Origin: an uncultured Selenomonadales bacterium
GTDB lineage: Bacteria; Bacillota_C; Negativicutes; Selenomonadales; Selenomonadaceae
Direction: 5' to 3'
Length of the DNA stretch: 5,677 bases
Assembly (NCBI GenBank): GCA_937907035.1
Contig: CALCTX010000347.1
Location: 1 to 5,677 of the forward strand
Shown here: piece after piece, positions 1-5,242 of the stretch
How the letters are laid out: each line of letters opens with the position of its first letter
Numbering within the stretch: position 1 is the first letter of the stretch
Translations under genes and position numbers: made by a program
Notes under the pieces: model-generated
Told to the model about the DNA's origin: nothing
The model's input: the letters and a program-made list of their open reading frames with translations, nothing else
Databases searched by the model: none

Positions 1-615
1 AAGGTGGATCAGTCTTCAGAGAAGTCCCGGGGATATATTCGGAGTATGGTTTCCAAATACAACAAAGAGGCTCTGATCGTGGAGAGTATTCATCAGCCGC
101 GTTGCCTGATCAGACTTGATGATTGGTTCCGTAATATCTCAGCAGATGGAATACCTGTTTCCGAACTCAAAGATAAAAAGGTTATGGCACTTTCTGCTAT
201 CGGCAATCCGTCGTCTTTTGAACAAACGCTTTCCAATATCGGTGCAGTTGTTGTTGAGAGCTTGCGGTTCCCTGATCATCATGATTATACTGTCCGCGAG
301 CTTTTGGATGTTGTTAATCAAGCGCATCAGATGGATGCAGAGGCTATTGTTATAACCGAGAAGGACGCTGTTAAAGTACCGCAGTTGCCACGAGCTGATT
401 TTGAGCGGCAATACAGTCTGCCGATATATGTGATCTGTGTAGAAGTCAATTTCCTTGAAGGGAAAGATGATTTCCGGCAGCTTCTTGAAAAAAATTTGGC
501 AGAAAATATTGCTCACCACACGGATATTAAACCGGTTGTGCCGGTTAAGAAAACTGCTTTCGGTGAAGAAGATTTTGAGGATACAGAGCAGCATGATAAT
601 AATAATGCTGACTGA
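1..615 (+). CDS. lpxK: Tetraacyldisaccharide 4'-kinase (LpxK), C-terminal part, truncated by the left edge
   Basis: LpxK phosphorylates the 4' position of the tetraacylated disaccharide-1-phosphate to give lipid IVA, at the cytoplasmic face of the inner membrane. About 204 codons are visible, in frame from base 1 to a TGA at 613-615. The opening Lys-Val-Asp-Gln looks like the family's internal TKVDQ region, so the GTG at base 4 is probably not a start, and the N-terminal half with the P-loop lies upstream. Counting that GTG as residue 1, visible hallmarks are ALSAIGNPSSFEQTL (62-76), RFPDHHDYT (88-96) and AIVITEKDAVKVP (114-126), then LPIYVICVEVNFLEG near 139-153. The last 30 or so residues form a polar, acidic tail ending in DNNNAD that is not part of the core fold. 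kdsB follows after 17 bases. In some Negativicutes lpxK is fused to the Kdo transferase gene; whether that is so here cannot be seen. The family call is firm. Confidence 0.93.
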   Translation, partial: KVDQSSEKSRGYIRSMVSKYNKEALIVESIHQPRCLIRLDDWFRNISADGIPVSELKDKKVMALSAIGNPSSFEQTLSNIGAVVVESLRFPDHHDYTVRELLDVVNQAHQMDAEAIVITEKDAVKVPQLPRADFERQYSLPIYVICVEVNFLEGKDDFRQLLEKNLAENIAHHTDIKPVVPVKKTAFGEEDFEDTEQHDNNNAD

Positions 616-632
616 AAGGACAAGGCGGAAAG

Positions 633-1364
633 ATGAATATTTTATGTGTTATTCCGGCAAGATATGCATCAACGCGTTTGCCGGGCAAACCCCTGGCTGA
701 TATTTGCGGAAAGCCGATGATCTGCCGGGTTTATGATCGGGCAATAAAAGCTGAAACGCTAAATGAGGTTGTGGTGGCAACTGATGATGAGCGGGTAAAG
801 GCAGCGGTAGAGAATAACGGTGGCCGGGCGATGATGACAGCTAAGGATCATCCGACCGGAACCGACCGTTTGGCTGAAGTAGCTGAACGGTATACTGAAG
901 CAGATATTATTATCAATGTTCAGGGAGATGAACCGCTTATCGAGCCGACTCTTATTGATGAGTTAGGCACAGTTTTTGTCAGTGATCCGGCATTGCAGAT
1001 GGCTACGGTTAAAACAGAAATAGTTGATGAAGCGGAAATGAACAATCCTAATAATGTGAAGGTCGTTACTGACAAAGAGGGATATGCTTTGTATTTTTCC
1101 CGGTCGTTGCTTCCTTATCCGCGGGTAACTGGGAAAGCTAAGGTTTATAAGCATATTGGGATTTATGCTTATCGGCGGGAATTTTTACTGCAATATGCTA
1201 AAATGAAGCCGACTGCACTTGAAGAAGCAGAATCGCTGGAACAGTTGCGGGCATTGGAAAATGGTTACCGCATCAAAGTTATCGAAACAAAAGACCGGTT
1301 TGTCGGTGTGGATACTGCCGAAGATTTGGCGTTAGTAAATGAAATTTACAAAAATATGAAATAG
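633..1364 (+). CDS. kdsB: 3-deoxy-manno-octulosonate cytidylyltransferase (CMP-Kdo synthetase)
   Basis: KdsB activates Kdo with CTP to give CMP-Kdo and pyrophosphate in the cytoplasm; CMP-Kdo is the donor used by the Kdo transferase WaaA. The 243 residues match the usual length of about 250. The nucleotide-binding N-terminus is intact: VIPARYASTRLPGKPLADI (6-24) with the conserved Arg and Lys, then ATDDERV (49-55) and HPTGTDRLAEV (73-83). The metal-binding segment NVQGDEPLIEP (95-105) contains Asp99, and GVDTAEDL (225-232) contains Asp227; both match positions that coordinate magnesium in the family. SRSLLPYPR (156-164), KHIGIYAYRREFL (173-185) and LEQLRALENGY (202-212) are further signatures. 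The ATG is preceded by AAGGCGG (622-628) at 4 bases, and the match begins at the first residues, so the start is secure. It lies 17 bases after lpxK and 21 bases before kdsA, in the same operon. Nothing is missing or unusual. Confidence 0.97.
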   Translation: MNILCVIPARYASTRLPGKPLADICGKPMICRVYDRAIKAETLNEVVVATDDERVKAAVENNGGRAMMTAKDHPTGTDRLAEVAERYTEADIIINVQGDEPLIEPTLIDELGTVFVSDPALQMATVKTEIVDEAEMNNPNNVKVVTDKEGYALYFSRSLLPYPRVTGKAKVYKHIGIYAYRREFLLQYAKMKPTALEEAESLEQLRALENGYRIKVIETKDRFVGVDTAEDLALVNEIYKNMK

Positions 1365-1385
1365 ATTGAGAAAGGTGGCAGAATA

Positions 1386-2213
1386 ATGAATACAGTTAAA
1401 GTAGGCAATTTTGAGATCGGTGCCGGAAATGAACTGACACTGCTGGCCGGTCCTTGCGTTTTGGAAGGGTTGGAACGCTGCCTTTTTATCGGCAGAACGA
1501 TAAAGGAAATTACTCAGCGTTTGGGAATCCCGTATATCTTTAAGGCTTCGTTTGATAAGGCGAATCGCTCATCGTTTAATGGCTTTCGCGGACCGGGGAT
1601 GAAAAAAGGATTGGAAATGTTGCAAAAGATCAAAGATGAATTGCAGGTACCGATCGTTACGGATATTCATGAGCCGAATCAGGCAAAACCGGTAGCTGAG
1701 GTTGCTGATGTCTTGCAAATTCCGGCGTTTTTATGCCGTCAGACCGATCTTCTTTATGAGGCTGCACAGACCGGGCGGGTTGTCAATGTAAAAAAAGGTC
1801 AGTTTATGGCTCCGAATGATATGCGCAATGTGGTTGATAAACTTCACGAAGGCGGAGCATCAAAGATCATGCTGACGGAGCGGGGAGCTTCGTTCGGGTA
1901 TAATAATCTGGTAGTTGATATGCGCAGTTTTCCGATTATGCGATCATTTGGTTATCCGATAGTATTTGATGCTACACATAGTGTTCAGCTGCCGGGCGGT
2001 GCAGGGACTGCTTCGGCCGGCAATCGTGAATATATTGAATATCTTACCCGGGCTGCAGTTGGAGTCGGGGTAGATGCGCTCTTTATGGAGGTTCATGATA
2101 ATCCGGAAGAGGCATTGTGTGACGGGCCAAACAGCTTATATCTTGATAAGCTGGAAGATTTGCTCAAAGATGCTCTTTCAATTTATAATATTGTCAGGAA
2201 GAAACTTTATTGA
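1386..2213 (+). CDS. kdsA: 3-deoxy-D-manno-octulosonate 8-phosphate synthase, metal-dependent type
   Basis: KdsA condenses phosphoenolpyruvate with arabinose 5-phosphate to Kdo 8-phosphate, the committed step of Kdo synthesis in the cytoplasm. The 275 residues form one TIM-barrel domain of normal length (E. coli about 284). Signatures in order: [10 protein letters not shown] (19-28), [20 protein letters not shown] (52-71), IVTDIHEP (90-97), [14 protein letters not shown] (110-123), [13 protein letters not shown] (134-146), [19 protein letters not shown] (163-181), [12 protein letters not shown] (194-205) and [19 protein letters not shown] (233-251). Cys24, His198, Glu235 and Asp246 fall where the metal ligands of the Aquifex-type enzyme sit; E. 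coli has Asn in place of the Cys. This marks it as the metal-dependent class (inferred from alignment by eye). The ATG has AAAGGTGG at 1371-1378. DAHP synthase is the main alternative family, but the KANRSS motif and the Kdo gene neighbours exclude it. Confidence 0.97.
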   Translation: MNTVKVGNFEIGAGNELTLLAGPCVLEGLERCLFIGRTIKEITQRLGIPYIFKASFDKANRSSFNGFRGPGMKKGLEMLQKIKDELQVPIVTDIHEPNQAKPVAEVADVLQIPAFLCRQTDLLYEAAQTGRVVNVKKGQFMAPNDMRNVVDKLHEGGASKIMLTERGASFGYNNLVVDMRSFPIMRSFGYPIVFDATHSVQLPGGAGTASAGNREYIEYLTRAAVGVGVDALFMEVHDNPEEALCDGPNSLYLDKLEDLLKDALSIYNIVRKKLY

Positions 2214-2237
2214 TATTGAATTGAAAGGCAGTTTATC

Positions 2238-2244
2238 AGGGGGA
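2238..2244 (+). promoter_or_regulatory. Ribosome binding site that decides the GTG start of kdsD
   Basis: AGGGGGA is 8 bases before the GTG at 2253. No ATG in this frame lies nearby, and residue alignment with E. coli KdsD keeps a constant offset of 10 from this start, so GTG is the best supported initiation codon. Confidence 0.65.
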
Positions 2245-2252
2245 CGGGCATT

Positions 2253-3218
2253 GTGATAAAGGAAAAAGCGATCGAAACATTGAAAATAGAGGCGGAAGCT
2301 ATTTCCAAGCTGTATGACCGGGTCGATGATGAATTCGAAGCGGCGGTTTGTTGCATTCTGCAGTGCAAAGCCAGAGTAATTGTTACCGGTATCGGCAAAT
2401 CCGGTCATGTCGGGCGGAAAATCGCTGCAAGTTTGGCAAGCACCGGGACGCCGGCATTTTTCATGCATCCGGCTGAAGCATTTCATGGCGATCTTGGTAT
2501 GGTTACGGAAAATGATGTGGTCTTAGCTATTTCCAATAGTGGCGAAACAAATGAGATAATCAACATTTTGGCTGTGATAAGAAGAATCGGGGCCAAGCTT
2601 ATTGCTATGTGTGGCAAGCGTACCTCGACATTGGGGAGAAATGCCGATTATTTTATTGATGTTGGGGTAGAGCGTGAGGCCTGTCCGTTGGGGTTGGCTC
2701 CGACAGCCAGTACCACTGCCGCTTTGGCAATGGGGGATGCGATAACGATCGCATTGCTTTCGGCTCGGAATTTTACGGCCCAGGACTTTGCGATGTTTCA
2801 TCCGGGTGGTTCATTGGGACGCCGTTTATTGTTAACGGTGGAAAATGTTATGCATTCCGGGGAAGATAATCCGGTCATTCATAGCGGGCAGACAGCAAAG
2901 GAAGCCTTGTTTGTCATGACATCAAAGGGAATGGGAGCAACATCGGTTGTAGACGACCGGGGAAATTTCATCGGGTTGGTAACCGATGGCGATATCCGTC
3001 GCTGCCTGGCCAAAGGCAGCAAATTCTTGGACGAGCCGGTTGAAGAACTGATGACAACTAAAGCTATCGTTATTACCAAAGAAAAATTGGCAGTTTCGGC
3101 ACTTAATATCATGGAGAAGCATAAGCCACGTCCGATAACAGTACTGCCGGTTATTGAAGATAATAAACCGATCGGATTGGTACATCTTACAGATCTGTTG
3201 CGGCAGGGGGTTATGTAA
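2253..3218 (+). CDS. kdsD: Arabinose-5-phosphate isomerase (KdsD/KpsF/GutQ family)
   Basis: This enzyme converts ribulose 5-phosphate to arabinose 5-phosphate, the sugar substrate of KdsA encoded just upstream. The 321 residues have the family layout: an N-terminal SIS (sugar isomerase) domain, about 30-190, followed by two CBS domains, about 197-252 and 264-321. Visible motifs are TGIGKSGHVGRKIAASLAST (45-64), HPAEAFHGDLGMV (72-84), ISNSGETNEI (93-102), ACPLGLAPTASTTAALAMGD (143-162) and FHPGGSLGRRLL (182-193). Lys49, Glu101, Glu142 and His183 match the E. coli KdsD catalytic set Lys59, Glu111, Glu152, His193 with a constant offset of 10, which also supports the GTG start chosen. That GTG follows AGGGGGA (2238-2244) at 8 bases. 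The paralogues KpsF and GutQ share the fold, but placement between kdsA and kdsC points to the LPS role. The stop codon directly abuts the kdsC start. Confidence 0.96.
   Translation: MIKEKAIETLKIEAEAISKLYDRVDDEFEAAVCCILQCKARVIVTGIGKSGHVGRKIAASLASTGTPAFFMHPAEAFHGDLGMVTENDVVLAISNSGETNEIINILAVIRRIGAKLIAMCGKRTSTLGRNADYFIDVGVEREACPLGLAPTASTTAALAMGDAITIALLSARNFTAQDFAMFHPGGSLGRRLLLTVENVMHSGEDNPVIHSGQTAKEALFVMTSKGMGATSVVDDRGNFIGLVTDGDIRRCLAKGSKFLDEPVEELMTTKAIVITKEKLAVSALNIMEKHKPRPITVLPVIEDNKPIGLVHLTDLLRQGVM
3205..3210 (+). promoter_or_regulatory. Ribosome binding site of kdsC, located inside kdsD
   Basis: AGGGGG lies 8 bases before the kdsC ATG and wholly within the last codons of kdsD. The kdsD TAA is immediately followed by the kdsC ATG with no base between them. 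This arrangement suggests that ribosomes finishing kdsD help start kdsC (inference from spacing). Confidence 0.6.
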
Positions 3219-3743
3219 ATGAGCCTGGCGGCAGAGCGTGCAGCAGATATAAAATTAATAATATTTGATGTTGACGGAGTGCTTACTGATGGCGGGATTT
3301 ATGTCGGTGATCACGGGGAAATGTATAAACCGTTCAATGTAAAAGATGGTCTGGCCATTACAACTTGGCACAAGCTGGGGTTGCGATCAGCGATAATTAC
3401 CGGACGCCAATCAGAGATGGTACGGATTCGGGCTGAAAAGTTAGGGATAACAGATCTTTGGCAAGGAAATCCCGACAAACGGGCAGCATATGAGACACTT
3501 AAAGAAAAGTATTCTTTAAGTGATAAGGAAATTGCTTATATCGGAGATGACCTTATTGATCTGCCGATAATGACAAAGGTTGGCTTGCCGATCGCTGTCG
3601 GGGACGCGGTTTTTGAGGTCAAAAAATACGCATTGCTGGTAACGGAACAAACTGGCGGACATGGAGCAGTCCGTGAAGCAATAGAATTTATTTTGAAGAT
3701 ACAGGGAATTTGGGATAAAATAGTAAATAAGTATTTAGAGTGA
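3219..3743 (+). CDS. kdsC: 3-deoxy-D-manno-octulosonate 8-phosphate phosphatase (HAD family)
   Basis: KdsC hydrolyses Kdo 8-phosphate to free Kdo, which KdsB then activates. It is a short HAD-superfamily phosphatase without a large cap domain and acts as a tetramer in studied relatives. The 174 residues compare with about 188 in E. coli. All four HAD motifs are visible: FDVDGVLTDGGIY (16-28) with nucleophile Asp17 and acid/base Asp19; IITGRQS (59-65) with Thr61; Lys87 in GNPDKRAAYE (83-92); and YIGDDLIDLPIM (107-118) with Asp110 and Asp111. The C-terminal GGHGAVRE (146-153) is the KdsC-specific loop near the active site and separates it from generic HAD phosphatases. The ATG begins in the base after the kdsD stop, and its likely ribosome binding site, AGGGGG (3205-3210), lies inside kdsD, so translation is probably coupled. 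A perfect inverted repeat lies inside this gene over codons 93-102. Confidence 0.95.
   Translation: MSLAAERAADIKLIIFDVDGVLTDGGIYVGDHGEMYKPFNVKDGLAITTWHKLGLRSAIITGRQSEMVRIRAEKLGITDLWQGNPDKRAAYETLKEKYSLSDKEIAYIGDDLIDLPIMTKVGLPIAVGDAVFEVKKYALLVTEQTGGHGAVREAIEFILKIQGIWDKIVNKYLE
3496..3522. repeat. Perfect 11-bp inverted repeat inside kdsC
   Basis: CACTTAAAGAA (3496-3506) is matched exactly by its reverse complement TTCTTTAAGTG (3512-3522) across a 5-base loop, AAGTA. The repeat covers codons 93-102 of kdsC, in the TLKEKYSLSD region between HAD motifs III and IV. Three of the eleven pairs are G-C, so the RNA hairpin would be modest. No T-run follows, so it is not an intrinsic terminator. Function unknown. 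Confidence 0.7.
3693..3721 (+). promoter_or_regulatory. Possible internal sigma-70-type promoter upstream of the acyltransferase gene
   Basis: TTGAAG (3693-3698, four of six matches to TTGACA) and TAAAAT (3716-3721, five of six to TATAAT) are separated by the ideal 17 bases. The site lies at the 3' end of kdsC; transcription would begin near 3728 and reach the acyltransferase, lptC and lptA. Such matches occur by chance in moderately AT-rich DNA, so this is tentative. Confidence 0.25.
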
Positions 3744-3773
3744 TCAGTTATATCCTGGAGGATTAAGCAACTT

Positions 3774-4679
3774 ATGCGGTATAAGTTTTTGATGTTATTG
3801 AGCAAAATATTGTGTTTGTTGCCGCATTCGGCATTATTAAGTATGGGGATAGTGTTGGGAAAACTGTACTATTATTTGATAAAAAAGCAACGGGAACGGG
3901 CTATTTCGCAGATGATGCCGGCACTTAATGTTTCGCGTCCGGAAGCAGAAAAATTGGTAATGGAATCATTTATCAATATGGCGCGGAACGTTTTGGAAAT
4001 AATGTATATGCCGAAGCTCAACTCGAAAAATTATCGGGATTATATTGAGATCGAGCATTTAGAGCGAATGGAACAAGCTTTGGCTGAAGGTCATGGAGTA
4101 GTAGTGCTTACCGGGCATATTGGGACATGGGAATGGCTGTCAGCAGCTTATACCTTATCCGGAATGCCGGTAACAGCCATTGCCAAGCCTCAGCCGAATG
4201 AGCAATATACCCGGGCGTTGAATGATCTGCGCGCTACGATCGGAGTTGAGATTTTTTCCCGTGGGACCAGTGAATTATTAGCGGCGGCACGGGCTTTGAA
4301 AGCAGGAAAGATCCTTGGCTTTTTGGCTGACCAGGATGCCGGATCGGGGGGCGCATTTATTGATTTCCTTGGGAAAACGGCTTCGACACCGATGGGGCCG
4401 GCAGTTTTTGCCTATAAATTCAAGGCACCGATCATTCCGTCATTTATTATCAGGAAGCCGGATGGCCGGCATAAGGTGCTTATTGGTGAACCACTTCGGT
4501 ATGAAGATTGTGGCGATACTAATGAGAGTTTGTTTAATTTGACAGTAAAGATGACGAAGATATTGACGGATGTTATTCGGGAAAATCCGACTCAATGGTT
4601 GTGGTTCCAGAAACGATGGAATACGCCTCCGGACATGCAGCATACTAAACATCATACAGTGAAGACTGAAAAGGAGTGA
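3774..4679 (+). CDS. Lysophospholipid/lipid A acyltransferase, LpxL/HtrB family
   Basis: This belongs to the LpxL/LpxM (HtrB/MsbB) family, which transfers an acyl chain from acyl-ACP to a hydroxyl of an acyl group already on lipid A, at the cytoplasmic face of the inner membrane. The 301 residues match the usual 290-320. The N-terminus, about 3-36, is hydrophobic and probably membrane-embedded, followed by the basic KKQRERA. The catalytic H(X)4E box is TGHIGTWEW (113-121) with His115 and Glu120. Other family segments are FLADQDAG (183-190), FIDFLGKTASTPMGPAVFA (195-213) and PTQWLWFQKRW (272-282). The ATG follows GGAGG (3757-3761) at 12 bases, a slightly long spacing. It sits between kdsC and lptC, so a role in lipid A late acylation is likely, but which position it acylates, and whether the symbol lpxL fits, cannot be read from the sequence. 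Confidence 0.9.
   Translation: MRYKFLMLLSKILCLLPHSALLSMGIVLGKLYYYLIKKQRERAISQMMPALNVSRPEAEKLVMESFINMARNVLEIMYMPKLNSKNYRDYIEIEHLERMEQALAEGHGVVVLTGHIGTWEWLSAAYTLSGMPVTAIAKPQPNEQYTRALNDLRATIGVEIFSRGTSELLAAARALKAGKILGFLADQDAGSGGAFIDFLGKTASTPMGPAVFAYKFKAPIIPSFIIRKPDGRHKVLIGEPLRYEDCGDTNESLFNLTVKMTKILTDVIRENPTQWLWFQKRWNTPPDMQHTKHHTVKTEKE
4671..4676 (+). promoter_or_regulatory. Ribosome binding site that decides the GTG start of lptC
   Basis: AAGGAG overlaps the last codons of the acyltransferase gene, ends just before its TGA, and lies 10 bases before the GTG at 4687. The GTG puts the basic residues and membrane anchor at the protein's N-terminus, as LptC requires. Confidence 0.65.
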
Positions 4680-4686
4680 GCACAGA

Positions 4687-5232
4687 GTGAATAAGAAAAA
4701 GCTCCTTTACGGTGGCATAGCGTTGCTGGCTGTGCTGATTGTGTGGGCTGTTTTAACGGTACCAAAGCCACCAACTGAAGAGGAAGTGGCAAAGGACGCC
4801 AAAAAATTCATGGAATATAATAATCAATCCGTTGTTGAGGAAAAGAAAGGCAAGAGAATTTGGGATATAACAACGGAAAAATCTAAAGTTGAGATAGCTA
4901 CCAATAACGCAGAATTTTTTAATATTGTCGGCCATTTTTATTCTGATGACGGAAAAACTTTAGAAGTGAAAGCAGCACATGGTTTTTATGATGATAAGAC
5001 CAAGGATATTACGCTGGATGAAGGCGTAAAGGCAACACGGTCTGATGGTGCGGTCCTGACTGGTGAAAAGATTGTTTGGCAGGGGAAACAGGAGATTTTA
5101 TCAGCTGTCGGCAAGGCGAAATTTACTAAAGATGATTTTATAGCCGAGGGAGATAAAATTGATGGATATGATGGTTTTGAAGAATTCAAGATAACTGGTC
5201 ATGCGCATATTATGCGAAAAAACAGGAAGTGA
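4687..5232 (+). CDS. lptC: LPS export protein LptC, inner-membrane anchored
   Basis: LptC belongs to the LptB2FGC inner-membrane complex; it takes LPS extracted from the membrane and hands it to LptA in the periplasm. The 181 residues are close to the E. coli length of 191. A short basic start (MNKKK) leads into one transmembrane segment, about 6-25, so the rest lies outside the cytoplasmic membrane. After a charged linker the domain, about 55-175, shows the beta-rich OstA/LptC pattern: IWDITTEKSKVEI (58-70), LEVKAAHGFYDDKTKDITL (92-110), DGAVLTGEKIVW (120-131) and FIAEGDKIDGYDGFEEFKIT (151-170). The GTG start has AAGGAG (4671-4676) at 10 bases and places the anchor at the N-terminus, as expected. 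It begins 7 bases after the acyltransferase stop and is followed at 10 bases by lptA, its partner. The YrbK/LptC family is weakly conserved, so the call rests on topology, fold pattern and context together. Confidence 0.9.
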   Translation: MNKKKLLYGGIALLAVLIVWAVLTVPKPPTEEEVAKDAKKFMEYNNQSVVEEKKGKRIWDITTEKSKVEIATNNAEFFNIVGHFYSDDGKTLEVKAAHGFYDDKTKDITLDEGVKATRSDGAVLTGEKIVWQGKQEILSAVGKAKFTKDDFIAEGDKIDGYDGFEEFKITGHAHIMRKNRK

Positions 5233-5242
5233 GGGCAGAGGG

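Noticed and set aside
4..6. GTG as a true start for the first gene
   Set aside because: The frame is open to the first base and the residues Lys-Val-Asp-Gln fit an internal LpxK segment; the P-loop half of the family must lie upstream.
139..594. Minus-strand open frame of 151 codons
   Set aside because: It lies entirely antisense to the well-conserved lpxK sequence and has no recognisable motif; it is a shadow of the coding strand.
455..700. Overlapping plus-strand open frame spanning the lpxK end and kdsB start, as a sign of frameshift
   Set aside because: Both lpxK and kdsB are intact in their own frames with a normal gap and ribosome binding site; the third frame encodes nothing recognisable.
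2184..2189. Perfect TATAAT before kdsD as a promoter -10 box
   Set aside because: No good -35 box lies 16-18 bases upstream and there is no extended -10 TG; TATAAT also occurs by chance elsewhere in the window, for example inside kdsA and lptC.
2178..2486. Minus-strand open frame of 102 codons across the kdsA-kdsD gap
   Set aside because: Most of it is antisense to kdsD, it has no family resemblance, and nothing suggests a divergent gene within this operon.
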